Source of the DNA: Sphingomonas sp. Leaf20
Lineage (GTDB): Bacteria; Pseudomonadota; Alphaproteobacteria; Sphingomonadales; Sphingomonadaceae
Direction: 5' to 3'
Length of the DNA: 64,000 nt
NCBI RefSeq assembly: GCF_001421535.1
Contig: NZ_LMKN01000008.1
Span: 326,855 to 390,854 of the forward strand
The position numbers were made by a program, and so were the translations under genes. Below are positions 17,497-25,550 of the stretch, piece after piece. The notes below the pieces were generated by a model. That model saw only the letters and a list, made by a program, of their open reading frames with translations. It searched no databases and was not told where the DNA came from. Numbering within the stretch: the stretch's first letter is position 1; every line of letters starts with the position of its first letter.

Positions 17497-19524
17497 ATGC
17501 CAGACATTTCCACCGAGCATCTGACGATTCACTATGCCGACTATGGCGCGCCGACCGCGCAGCCCGTCCTGCTCATCCATGGGTGGCCCGACGATGCCTC
17601 GACATGGGACGAGGTCGCGCACGCGCTGGCCGATGCGGGGCTGCGCGTGATCGTGCCGACGCTGCGCGGGTTCGGCGCGACGCGGTTCGTCGGCGATGCC
17701 GCGCGTACCGGCAACAGCGCCATGCTGGCGATGGACATGATCGCGCTGATGGATGGCCTCGGCATCGACCGCTTCATGGTCGCGGGGCATGACTGGGGCT
17801 CGAATACCGCCGAAGCGATGGCGGTCGGCTGGCCCGAGCGGATCGAGCGCCTGGCGATGCTGTCCACGCCGCCACGGCTTGGCGGGATACCCACCCCGCC
17901 GTTCGAGCAGGCGCAGCGGCAATGGTATCACTGGTTCATGGCGACGAGGCGCGGCGCGCAGGCGGTCCGCGACGATCGCAAGGGCTTTGCGCATATTCAC
18001 TGGGTCAACTGGTCGCCGCCCGGCTGGTTCGACGAGGCGACGTTCGACCGTGTCGCGCGGGCGTTCGAGAACCCCGACTGGGCCGACGTCACGCTGCACA
18101 GCTATCGCGCGCGCTGGGACGAGGCCGACCCCGATCCGCAGAGCCAGTGGCTCGAGGACAAGGTGAAGGCGGCCCGGACGCTTTCTTTGCCGGCGCTCTA
18201 TATCCGGGGCGCGGTCGACGGCGTGAACCCGCCATCGGCCAGCCAGGACGTAGCCGGCAAGTTCGACGGCCCGTTCGCGGTCGTCACGCTCGCCGGCGTC
18301 GGCCACTTCCCGCAGCGCGAGAACCCGACCGCGGTCGCGCATCATCTCATCCAGCTTTTCACCGGCGATCCCGCCGACGTCACAGACCCCACAGACCGGA
18401 GCCGCATCATGCCCAGTTCGAAAACCCTCTTGGCCGGCATCGCCGCCGCCGGCATCGTCGCCGCATCGCTGATCGGTATCGCACAGGCGCAGGGTCCCGC
18501 CGCGCCCCTGACGCAGGTCGCGCAGTTCGATCACCAGGCGACCGGCGTCGCGGTGACGGCGGATGGCCGGCGTTTCGTCAACTTCCCGCGCTGGACCGAC
18601 GACGCGCCGATTTCGGTGGCCGAGGTGATGAAGGACGGCACGCTCAGGGCCTATCCGGACGAGAAGTGGAACAGCTGGCGCAACGCCAAGGCGAGCATGC
18701 TCCCGGTCGGCGATTATTTCGTCTGCGTGCAATCGATCGTACCCGACGGTCACGGCAATCTCTGGGTGCTCGACCCGGGCGCGCCCGGCAACGAGAAGAT
18801 CCTTGAAGGCGCGCCAAAGCTGGTGCGGATCGACCTCGCCACCAATCGCGTGACCAAGGTCATCAAGGTGCCGCTCGATGTCGCGCTCCAGGGCACCTAC
18901 CTCAACGACATCCGCTTTTCGCCAGACGGCAAGACCGGTTACATCACCGACAGCGGCACGCGCGGTGCGATCATCGTCATCGATCTCGAGACCGGCAAAG
19001 GCTTTCGTGCGCTCGACGGCCATCCCTCGACACAGATCGACAAGACGGTGACGGTCAGGACCGATGGCAAGCCGCTGGTCCGCCCCGATGGACGTCAACC
19101 CGCCTTCGCCTCGGATGGTATCGCGATCTCGAACGACGGGAAGACGCTGTATTACCAGGCGCTGACGGGCAAGACGCTCTATTCGATCGATACTGCGCTG
19201 TTGCGCGCGAACGTCAGCGAGGCGGATCGCGGTACCGGTGTGAGGACGGTGGCGCAGACTCACGTCGCCGACGGTCTGTGGATGAGCAAGGCGGGTATCC
19301 TCTATATCACCTCGCCCACGACCAACGGCATCTCACGTCTGGTCGGCAACCGCACCGAGCCGGTACTGACCGACCCGCGTCTGCGCTGGCCCGATACCTT
19401 CGCCGAGGGGCCCGATGGCCGGATGTACGTGACCGCAAGCCACATCCAGGACACCAACTGGTTCAAGCCCGGCGCGCCGGCATCGATCAAGACGCAGCTC
19501 TTCTCGTTTGCGCCGGTCCGGTAG
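17497..19524 (+). CDS. Epoxide-hydrolase-like alpha/beta hydrolase fused in frame to an MRJP/Yellow-like protein
   Basis: One 675-codon frame carrying two proteins. Residues 1-304 are an alpha/beta hydrolase of the epoxide hydrolase/dehalogenase branch: oxyanion motif HGWP at 28-31, nucleophile Asp99 in GHDWGS and catalytic His270 in GVGHFP. It has no signal peptide, so acts in the cytoplasm. Residue 305 is a Met that opens a classical signal peptide followed by an MRJP/Yellow beta-propeller. No stop separates them. A secretion signal buried in a 675-residue chain is unlikely to work, and a GGAG ribosome site precedes codon 305. I therefore think two genes have become joined by loss of the first stop codon, with the second still made from its own start. 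A real fusion cannot be excluded. An EcfG-like promoter precedes the frame. Confidence 0.8.
   Translation: MPDISTEHLTIHYADYGAPTAQPVLLIHGWPDDASTWDEVAHALADAGLRVIVPTLRGFGATRFVGDAARTGNSAMLAMDMIALMDGLGIDRFMVAGHDWGSNTAEAMAVGWPERIERLAMLSTPPRLGGIPTPPFEQAQRQWYHWFMATRRGAQAVRDDRKGFAHIHWVNWSPPGWFDEATFDRVARAFENPDWADVTLHSYRARWDEADPDPQSQWLEDKVKAARTLSLPALYIRGAVDGVNPPSASQDVAGKFDGPFAVVTLAGVGHFPQRENPTAVAHHLIQLFTGDPADVTDPTDRSRIMPSSKTLLAGIAAAGIVAASLIGIAQAQGPAAPLTQVAQFDHQATGVAVTADGRRFVNFPRWTDDAPISVAEVMKDGTLRAYPDEKWNSWRNAKASMLPVGDYFVCVQSIVPDGHGNLWVLDPGAPGNEKILEGAPKLVRIDLATNRVTKVIKVPLDVALQGTYLNDIRFSPDGKTGYITDSGTRGAIIVIDLETGKGFRALDGHPSTQIDKTVTVRTDGKPLVRPDGRQPAFASDGIAISNDGKTLYYQALTGKTLYSIDTALLRANVSEADRGTGVRTVAQTHVADGLWMSKAGILYITSPTTNGISRLVGNRTEPVLTDPRLRWPDTFAEGPDGRMYVTASHIQDTNWFKPGAPASIKTQLFSFAPVR
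18409..19524 (+). CDS. Secreted MRJP/Yellow-family beta-propeller protein (internal start)
   Basis: Internal start ATG at 18409, 7 nt after GGAG (18398-18401). The 371-residue product begins with a signal peptide (MPSSKTLLAGIAAAG, cleavage after AQAQ). The rest matches the major royal jelly protein/Yellow family, a six-bladed propeller, with blade motifs such as LNDIRFSPDGKTGYITDSG and FASDGIAISNDGKTLYY. Bacterial members are periplasmic and their activity is generally unknown; some relatives are lactonases or gluconolactonase-like. Family length agrees with this start and not with the 675-residue frame that contains it. Confidence 0.75.
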   Translation: MPSSKTLLAGIAAAGIVAASLIGIAQAQGPAAPLTQVAQFDHQATGVAVTADGRRFVNFPRWTDDAPISVAEVMKDGTLRAYPDEKWNSWRNAKASMLPVGDYFVCVQSIVPDGHGNLWVLDPGAPGNEKILEGAPKLVRIDLATNRVTKVIKVPLDVALQGTYLNDIRFSPDGKTGYITDSGTRGAIIVIDLETGKGFRALDGHPSTQIDKTVTVRTDGKPLVRPDGRQPAFASDGIAISNDGKTLYYQALTGKTLYSIDTALLRANVSEADRGTGVRTVAQTHVADGLWMSKAGILYITSPTTNGISRLVGNRTEPVLTDPRLRWPDTFAEGPDGRMYVTASHIQDTNWFKPGAPASIKTQLFSFAPVR

Positions 19525-19562
19525 GACCCGCTCCCGTGCGCACGAAGGCCTGAAGCGCATGA

Positions 19563-19602
19563 CGGCTGTCCGTGTCGATCGGGTGATCGAACCGGACAGC
19601 CG
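19563..19602. terminator. Bidirectional hairpin between convergent genes
   Basis: A 10-bp perfect stem (CGGCTGTCCG / CGGACAGCCG) encloses a second stem TCGATC-GATCGA. It lies between the rightward MRJP gene and the leftward DUF1810 gene. There is no strong T-run. Confidence 0.5.
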
Positions 19603-19606
19603 CAGA

Positions 19607-20017
19607 TCAGCGGGCCAGCAAGGCGAGCGTCGCCCCATCGCGCTCGCCGCCGAACCAGCGATCGAGCGCGACGCCTGTCATCGCACCCGCGCCCGCCAGT
19701 TCGAACAGCGTCAGCGATGATCGAAGCTTCATCGCATCGATCGCGCCGAACACCTCCACCGGGTCGCTGCTCGCCAGATCCTGCAGCGCGGACACGCATT
19801 CCAGATACCGCGGGCCAAGTACGGGATGCGCCAGATAGGCGTGTGCCTCGTCGAGCGAGAGGATGCCGAAATATCTGGCCGTCTCGCTCCGGCCCAGCCC
19901 GGCCAGCTGCGGAAACACGAACCACATCCAGTGCGAGCGCTTGGCGCCCCGGCGGATTTCCGCGAGCGCGTCGGCGTAGACCGGGGCCTGCGCATCGACA
20001 AACCGCTCGATCGACAC
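19607..20017 (-). CDS. DUF1810 family protein
   Basis: The family core is clear: ERFVDAQAPVYADAL, SHWMWFVFPQLAGLGRS, AHAYLAHPVLGPRYLEC and KLRSSLTLFELAG. Function is not established for this family of about 140 residues. I chose the GTG at 20017 because it gives 136 residues starting just before the conserved ERFVDAQ. The frame stays open upstream to a TTG at 20143, with another GTG at 20068, but none of these has a good ribosome site, so the start is uncertain. Confidence 0.78.
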   Translation of the reverse strand: MSIERFVDAQAPVYADALAEIRRGAKRSHWMWFVFPQLAGLGRSETARYFGILSLDEAHAYLAHPVLGPRYLECVSALQDLASSDPVEVFGAIDAMKLRSSLTLFELAGAGAMTGVALDRWFGGERDGATLALLAR

Positions 20018-20251
20018 AGCGGCGCCGGCGTTCAGGGCGCGATCGCCTGTACCGGCGACGGCAAACACATTCGCATGGCCATGAACTTGTCCTTTCGCAG
20101 CCTCGCTGGACGTCGTCGATCCGATCTCCCGGATCAGCGCCAATGCAGCGACCGCACGCCGGAGCGTGACGCCGCGTCGATGTAACGCGACCCTGCGCTA
20201 GCTGTCCCGACCTGCCGGTACAACCCGTTCGCGATCAGCGATCTGCGGTTC

Positions 20252-20587
20252 TTAGAAGGGGGCGTTGCGCTCGATGATGCACTCGAGCACGCGGTTGGGG
20301 AGCGGGTGGCTGAAGTCGATCCCGATCGCCTCCGGACTGCTCCAGGCGACCCATCCCGGCACCGTGGCGAATCGCGGGATCGTAAGATGGACGAACGTGC
20401 CGACGGTCACCGCCAGCTGCGTCTCGACACGGCACCCCCGCGCCGTACAGTCGGAGATGCAGACCGACTGCTCGTCAAACTTGTCCGCCGATATCGTCGC
20501 ATTCCAGGCAACCGGAATCCGCACGAGCTGGCGTTCGTCCTTGCCGAGCCAGGCAGGGTATGTGTCGTCTATGAGTCGGGTAGCCAT
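20252..20587 (-). CDS. PilZ-domain protein (probable c-di-GMP binding)
   Basis: A 111-residue single-domain protein. It has the two nucleotide-contact motifs of PilZ: RxxxR (RQLVR, residues 19-23) and a D/NxSxxG-type motif (DCTARG) with Thr for Ser. Beta strands such as RIPVAWNATI and VHLTIPRF fit the PilZ barrel, and GWVAWSSPEAIGIDF matches the end of the fold. It would act as a cytosolic c-di-GMP receptor; its partner is unknown. No strong ribosome site precedes the ATG at 20587. The 238 bp upstream (20588-20825) holds no gene I trust. Confidence 0.75.
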   Translation of the reverse strand: MATRLIDDTYPAWLGKDERQLVRIPVAWNATISADKFDEQSVCISDCTARGCRVETQLAVTVGTFVHLTIPRFATVPGWVAWSSPEAIGIDFSHPLPNRVLECIIERNAPF

Positions 20588-20825
20588 CGACGCGCCGATA
20601 CCGCCGACATCGTTCCCATCGCGTTAATCCGCGTGAATTCGAAGGCGTCGCGCGGAAGAATGAGGGTGTCAGCACCGCCGACGATCGGTCCGCTCGCTGC
20701 GCGGCCCGCGACGGCGATGCCGACGTCGACCACCGCCGATACCGCGCAGATCCGCACGGGCCTTGGGCGCGCGCGCGTGTCGGACGGGGTGAAGGGCGAC
20801 ACGGGTGCGCCGCCCTTCGTTACGC

Positions 20826-21095
20826 TCAGCGAACCGTGCCGCGGCGAAACATGTTGACGATCGCGAGCAGGATGACCGCGCCGACCAGCGAGATCAGGAT
20901 CGACTGGATGTTGAGCGCGCCGTCCATGATCGAAGCACCACCGATCAGCGGCGTGATGAGGACGCCTGCGAGCAGCGCACCGACGATGCCGACGACGATG
21001 TTGAGAAAGACGCCCTGCTGTGCATCGGTCCGCATGATCATGCTGGCGACCCAGCCGATAAGACCGCCGACGACGAGAAGGATGATGAGGTTCAT
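20826..21095 (-). CDS. GlsB/YeaQ/YmgE family stress membrane protein
   Basis: An 89-residue protein of the transglycosylase-associated/YeaQ family: MNLIILLVVGGLIGWVAS, MRTDAQQG, then two further hydrophobic segments, three membrane helices in all. Family members are induced by general stress; the molecular role is unknown. The start at 21095 has the ribosome site CCAGGAGCC; longer in-frame extensions are not supported by the family. A weak EcfG-like promoter lies about 40 bp upstream. Confidence 0.88.
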   Translation of the reverse strand: MNLIILLVVGGLIGWVASMIMRTDAQQGVFLNIVVGIVGALLAGVLITPLIGGASIMDGALNIQSILISLVGAVILLAIVNMFRRGTVR

Positions 21096-21131
21096 GATAG
21101 GGCTCCTGGACAATATGGGTACAGGTGCTTC

Positions 21132-21157
21132 AACACTCTGGAGCCGGGATCCGTTCA
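21132..21157 (-). promoter_or_regulatory. Weak EcfG-like promoter upstream of the GlsB-type gene
   Basis: On the minus strand the site reads TGAAC, 17 bp, TGTT: two mismatches to GGAAC-N16/17-CGTT. The distance to the ATG at 21095 (about 30 nt of leader) is suitable, and GlsB-type genes are frequent EcfG targets. The match alone is weak. Confidence 0.28.
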
Positions 21158-21267
21158 GTCCGGACGATTTCCAGCGATTTCGATATTGGTGCGCACGCAC
21201 CAGCGGCGTTGGTAGAGCTGTACCGCGCGCGACGGGAACCCGATGCTCTGCGGGGCGCTGAACCGGC

Positions 21268-22743
21268 ATGACCGACACGCCCCCGAAACCGCTACACGCC
21301 CCGACGCTGCACCATCTCGAACAGCTGATGACGGGGCTGCTCGAGGGCGTGATCCTCATGGATCCGACCGGGACGATCCTCAGCGCCAACCCCGCCGCAT
21401 TGCAGATGCACGGGGTCAGGCGCGTCGAGGATCTCGGGCAGACCGCCGACGACTATGCCACGCGCTTCCAGCTGCGCTACCGCGATCACCGCAAGCTGCC
21501 GCGCCGGGAGTATCCGCTGATGCGGCTGCTCGCGGGCGAGAGCTTTCCCGATCTGATCGTCGAGGTCACGCCCGTCGACGCCGATGAGCCGCGGTGGGTC
21601 CACCAAGTGCGCGACATCGTCATGGACGAGGATGGCGGCGAACCCGATTGCCTGGGCCTGGTCATCAACGACGTCTCCGAACGATTCGACGCAGAAGCCC
21701 GGTTCGAGGCGATGTTCCACGCCAATCCTGCGCCCGCGCTCATCATCCGCATCGCCGACCAGCGTTACGTGCTCGTCAATCAGGGCTTTCTCGACCTGTC
21801 AGGCTATGAGCGCGACTGGATCGTCGGCAAGACACTGTTCGATTTCGACTTTCTGGCAGACGTCGACCGCAAGCCGTTCGTCCGGGATTGCGTCGCGTCC
21901 GGCAGGACGATTCCCCAGCTCGAGGCCGAATTGCCGCTTGCCGACGGGACGACGACGCTCGTCATCCTTGCCGGGCAACCGATCGAGCTCGCCAACCAGG
22001 ACTGCCTGTTGTTCACCTTCGCCGACCTCGAACCGCGTAGGCGCGCGGAACATGCGCTGAAGGCGAGCGAACGCCACTTTGCATCGGTGTTCGAGATGGC
22101 CCCGGTCGCGATGGTCGTGACCGAAGGCCGGGACAACCGCATCGTCCAGGTGAACGCCGCGTTCAAGGCGCTGACCGGCTATGCCGACCGCGCCGTGATC
22201 GGCCGCATCGCCGACGATCTCCAGCTGTGGAACGACGCGGGCCAGCGCGAAGACCTCGAGACCGAGATCGGCGAGCATGGCGGTTTCCGCGGCCGCGACG
22301 TGCAACTCCTGCACAAGGCCGGCGAGGCGCTCGACTGCCTCGTGTCCGCCGAACGGATCAGCGTCGACGGAACGCCGTGCGTGCTGTGGCTGTACCAAGA
22401 CATCTCGGCCCGGCGACGCGGGGAGCTCGAACTCGTCGAAGCGATCGACGCGGTGATGAAGGACGCGAACTGGTTGAGCCGGTCGATCATGGACAAGCTG
22501 GCCACCCTGCGAAATCCCCGCACCGCGACGGGTTCCGCCGCAGCGACGGTCGAACTCAGCAAGCGCGAACGCGAGGTGCTGGAGCTGATATGCCAGGACC
22601 TCGACGACGCGGCGATCTCGGAACGGCTCGCGCTGTCGCGCAACACGGTGCGCAACCATGTCGCGCGGCTCTACGCGAAGATCGGCGTTAACCGGCGGAG
22701 CGCCGCGATCGTCTGGGCGCACGAACGCGGCGTGGGGCGTTGA
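21268..22743 (+). CDS. Triple-PAS LuxR-family response regulator
   Basis: A 491-residue sensor-regulator. Three PAS-like domains lie at about 15-135 (MDPTGTILSANPAAL), 145-260 (YVLVNQGFLDLSGYERDW) and 273-390 (RIVQVNAAFKALTGYADRA). A LuxR-type helix-turn-helix occupies about 424-488 (LSKREREVLELI, ISERLALSRNTVRNHVARLY). No kinase or receiver domain and no membrane helix are present, so it should be a one-component cytosolic regulator in which PAS ligands or partners control DNA binding. Targets are unknown. It stands alone, divergent from the GlsB-type gene across a 172-bp gap. Confidence 0.85.
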   Translation: MTDTPPKPLHAPTLHHLEQLMTGLLEGVILMDPTGTILSANPAALQMHGVRRVEDLGQTADDYATRFQLRYRDHRKLPRREYPLMRLLAGESFPDLIVEVTPVDADEPRWVHQVRDIVMDEDGGEPDCLGLVINDVSERFDAEARFEAMFHANPAPALIIRIADQRYVLVNQGFLDLSGYERDWIVGKTLFDFDFLADVDRKPFVRDCVASGRTIPQLEAELPLADGTTTLVILAGQPIELANQDCLLFTFADLEPRRRAEHALKASERHFASVFEMAPVAMVVTEGRDNRIVQVNAAFKALTGYADRAVIGRIADDLQLWNDAGQREDLETEIGEHGGFRGRDVQLLHKAGEALDCLVSAERISVDGTPCVLWLYQDISARRRGELELVEAIDAVMKDANWLSRSIMDKLATLRNPRTATGSAAATVELSKREREVLELICQDLDDAAISERLALSRNTVRNHVARLYAKIGVNRRSAAIVWAHERGVGR

Positions 22744-22875
22744 TACCGACGGTCCGGTTGACCGGCGGGGTGCGCGGTGCCGATGGAAAGCCGCACCAAT
22801 GGGTTCCGGGCTGCTTCGATCCCGTCGGCGATCGGCGTCGGGTGATCGACCATCCTTGCCTCCCGGCATGATGCG

Positions 22876-24264
22876 CTAAAACCGGGATTCTTGATAGACG
22901 TTTGCGACGTCCTTGTCCCAGGCGCCGTTATACTTGTCGAGCAGCAGCTCGGCCGGGACCTTGCCCGAGCGGATGATCTCGCGCAGCGGGTCGAGGAAGC
23001 CGGTCTCGTTGTCGCCCGCCTGATTGAGGCGCGCGCGCGCCGACAGGCCCGCACCGGCGATGTCGAGCACCGCACCGGCGATGTCGCGAAGACGGCCACC
23101 CCCCGCGATCGGCGCGTCGAGGCCCAGCTTCGGGACAGAATCGCGCAGCGACTGGCGTTCGTCGATCGTCCAGTCCTTGACCAGATCCCAGGCGGCATCG
23201 AGCGCGCCCTGGTCGTAGAGCAGCCCGACCCAGAGCGCGGGGAGCGCGCAGATCCGATTCCACGGCCCGCCATCGGCACCGCGCATCTCGAGGAACGTCT
23301 TCAGCCGCACCTCGGGGAAGGCGGTCGAGAGATGGTCGGTCCAGTCGTCGAGCGTCGGCTTTTCGCCGGGCAGGACGCTGAGCTCGCCCTTCAGGAAATC
23401 GCGGAAGCTAAGCCCCGCCGCATCGATATACCGGCCCTCGCGGTAGACGAAGTACATCGGTACATCAAGCGCATAGTCGGTGTAGCGGTCATAGCCGAAG
23501 CCATCCTCGAACACGAAGGGCAGCATGCCGGTGCGGTGCGGATCGGTGTCGGACCAGATATGGCTGCGATACGAGAGCATGCCGTTGGGCTTGCCCTCGG
23601 TGAAGGGCGAATTGGCGAACAGCGCGGTCGCCAGCGGCTGGAGCGCGAGTCCGACGCGGAACTTCTTCACCATGTCCGCCTCGGACGCATAATCGAGGTT
23701 CACCTGGATCGTGCAGGTCCGCAGCATCATGTCGAGCCCCATGCTGCCGACGCGCGGCATGTGCCGCAGCATGATCGCATAGCGGCCCTTGGGCATGATC
23801 GGCAGTTCGGCGCGCGTCTTGTCGGGCCACATGCCGAGCCCGAGGAAGCCGATGCCGAGCTTCTCGCCCGCGGCTTTGACCTGTTCGAGATGGCGGCCGG
23901 TCTCGGCGCAGGTCTCGTGCAGGTTGTCGAGCGGCGCGCCCGACAGCTCGAACTGGCCTGCGGGCTCGAGGCTGATGCTGCCGTCCGCGCCGGTCATCGC
24001 GATCACGTTCTCGGTGCCGTCGGGGCCGCGCTCGAGCACCGGCGCCCAGCCATGCTGCTCGAGCTCGCCGAGCAGCGCGCGGATGCCGCCCGCCTCGGTA
24101 TAGGACGGCGCGTGATGGTCGTCCTTCGCGTACACGAATTTCTCGTGCTCGGTGCCGATCCGCCAGCGGTCCTTGGGTTTCTCGCCACGCGCGAAGCTCG
24201 CGATCAGCTGGTCGCGCGACTCGATCGTCGCGCTGGTCTTTGCGGGGGCGGTATTGCTCGTCAT
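22876..24264 (-). CDS. gshA: Glutamate--cysteine ligase
   Basis: A 462-residue ATP-dependent ligase making gamma-glutamylcysteine, the first step of glutathione synthesis. It belongs to the GCS2/plant-like class used by alphaproteobacteria. Diagnostic segments include RIGTEHEKF near residue 35, SISLEPAGQFELSG near 95, LGIGFLGLGMWPDKTRAE and YFVYREGRYIDAAG. Length is normal for the class. It is on the same strand as rsmE, 100 bp downstream of that gene's stop, so the two may share a transcript. The 132 bp after its stop (22744-22875) holds nothing recognisable. Confidence 0.95.
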   Translation of the reverse strand: MTSNTAPAKTSATIESRDQLIASFARGEKPKDRWRIGTEHEKFVYAKDDHHAPSYTEAGGIRALLGELEQHGWAPVLERGPDGTENVIAMTGADGSISLEPAGQFELSGAPLDNLHETCAETGRHLEQVKAAGEKLGIGFLGLGMWPDKTRAELPIMPKGRYAIMLRHMPRVGSMGLDMMLRTCTIQVNLDYASEADMVKKFRVGLALQPLATALFANSPFTEGKPNGMLSYRSHIWSDTDPHRTGMLPFVFEDGFGYDRYTDYALDVPMYFVYREGRYIDAAGLSFRDFLKGELSVLPGEKPTLDDWTDHLSTAFPEVRLKTFLEMRGADGGPWNRICALPALWVGLLYDQGALDAAWDLVKDWTIDERQSLRDSVPKLGLDAPIAGGGRLRDIAGAVLDIAGAGLSARARLNQAGDNETGFLDPLREIIRSGKVPAELLLDKYNGAWDKDVANVYQESRF

Positions 24265-24364
24265 CGCCGCGCCTTACGCGTCGATGAACGAGCGTGCTAG
24301 AGGGGATTCGGACCGGTCGGTAGCAATGTCGTGCCGCCAGCGATCGGGGCCGCCGCCTTATGGG

Positions 24365-25126
24365 TCAAGTCGTTGATATGTCAGCGGTCCAGTCGCCAGT
24401 CGCGGCCATCCAGAGCGCGACGGCCGCGGCCGCTGCGGTCTCCGCGCGCAGGATGCGCGGGCCGAGTCCGATGCCGACCGCCTGCGGGTGCGCGCGAATC
24501 GCCGCGCGCTCGTCCGCGTCGAAGCCGCCTTCGGGACCGATCAGGATCGCCGCCGGGCCCGGACGCGCGCGCATCGCCGCAAGGGCTGCCGCGCCGCCGG
24601 TCTCGTCCGCGAAGAACAGCGTGCGCTCCGCAGGCCAGTCGCGCAGCAGCGCGGTGAGTTTGACGGGCTCGGCGACCTTGGGCAGCGCGGTGCGGCCGCA
24701 TTGCTCGGCCGCCTCGATCATGTGCGTGGTGAGCCGCTCGGTATTGGGCTTGTCGACGACGGTGCGACGCGTGACGACGGGGACGAGCCGGTCGACGCCG
24801 AGCTCGCACGCCTTTTCCGCGAGCCAGTCGACCCGGCCCTTTTTGAGCGGTGCGGCGCAGAGCCACAGATCGGGTACCGCCTCGCGTTCGCGCAGCAATT
24901 CGGTGACGTCGAGGACGAGATCGCGCTTGCCGACGCTGATCGCGGTGCCCAGCCATTCGCCGGTGCGGTCGTCGAACAGCTTGACCGGATCGCCGATCTT
25001 CAGCCGCATGACACCCGCGAGATAATGCGCGGCGGGACCGTCGATCGGCAGCGGGCCGGGGCTGAGCGGGGTGTCGACGAACAGCCGCGGCGTGGATTGC
25101 GGCGGCCAGGCTGGGGTTGCAGGCAT
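24365..25126 (-). CDS. rsmE: 16S rRNA (uracil-1498-N3)-methyltransferase
   Basis: A 253-residue SPOUT-class methyltransferase. The N-terminal PUA-like RNA-binding part contains HYLAGVMRLKIGDPVKLFD. The C-terminal SAM-binding knot has ILIGPEGGFDADERAAI and IGLGPRILRAETAAAAA, both diagnostic of RsmE. It methylates N3 of U1498 in 16S rRNA. It lies directly upstream of gshA on the same strand. A 125-bp palindromic repeat begins 57 bp upstream of its start. Confidence 0.95.
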   Translation of the reverse strand: MPATPAWPPQSTPRLFVDTPLSPGPLPIDGPAAHYLAGVMRLKIGDPVKLFDDRTGEWLGTAISVGKRDLVLDVTELLREREAVPDLWLCAAPLKKGRVDWLAEKACELGVDRLVPVVTRRTVVDKPNTERLTTHMIEAAEQCGRTALPKVAEPVKLTALLRDWPAERTLFFADETGGAAALAAMRARPGPAAILIGPEGGFDADERAAIRAHPQAVGIGLGPRILRAETAAAAAVALWMAATGDWTADISTT

Positions 25127-25182
25127 GGCGGAAGCCCTAGCAAATCCGGTCGGTGACGGGGAGGGCGTTTCGGCCTCGCCTG

Positions 25183-25307
25183 ATCCTCCCCCGCCAGGGG
25201 GAGGTGGCGCCGTAGGCGACGGAGGGGGAGGAAGGGGTCACGTCTGTTGCGTTTCCGCCCCCTCCGTCAGGCTTCGCCTGCCACCCCCCCCCTGGCGGGG
25301 GAGGATT
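25183..25307. repeat. 125-bp palindromic repeat, family A copy 1
   Basis: Two inverted arms, each rich in CCTCCCCC and with GGCGACGGAGGGGG / CCCCCTCCGTCAGG cores, flank a short spacer. A second copy of exactly the same length lies at 31823-31947. It has the layout of a REPIN-type mobile hairpin. The right end stops 3 bp before the stop codon of the small gene at 25311. Confidence 0.8.
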
Positions 25308-25310
25308 AGC

Positions 25311-25466
25311 TTAGCGGCGGTTCCAGAGTTTGCGGGCTGCGATCCACACGATGATCGCGACCGAGACGCCGAGGATCAGCATGCCCGCGACCGCGCCCGC
25401 CACGCGGAAGATGCCCCAGAAAAGCGCCTCGACGAAACGGCCGACCGCAACCGACAGGCCGATCAT
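25311..25466 (-). CDS. Small single-pass membrane protein (51 aa)
   Basis: An ATG at 25466 opens a 51-codon frame ending in TAA at 25311. The product has one long hydrophobic stretch (VAGAVAGMLILGVSVAIIVW) and a basic C-terminus (AARKLWNRR), as expected for a single inner-membrane helix with a cytoplasmic tail. The Shine-Dalgarno region is weak (GAGCCCCC). It lies between rsmE and ubiA, a place where sphingomonads often have a small membrane protein. Function is unknown. Confidence 0.6.
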   Translation of the reverse strand: MIGLSVAVGRFVEALFWGIFRVAGAVAGMLILGVSVAIIVWIAARKLWNRR

Positions 25467-25550
25467 GCAAGGGGGCTCGAACGCGACACTGGCGTGATCC
25501 TAGCCGCTGCGGGCTTGCGCGCCAAACGCCGTCTTCCTACGCCCCGCGGC

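Noticed and set aside
17198-17524. 108-codon plus-strand frame in the divergent promoter region
   Set aside because: No ribosome site, no similarity visible, overlaps the hydrolase start and the EcfG-like promoters.
20569-20802. 77-codon minus-strand frame upstream of the PilZ gene
   Set aside because: It overlaps the PilZ start, has no family features and its composition looks non-coding.
21235-21259. GGAAC-N16-CGCT just before the PAS-LuxR gene
   Set aside because: One mismatch, but the transcript would begin within about 2 bases of the ATG, so a functional promoter is doubtful.
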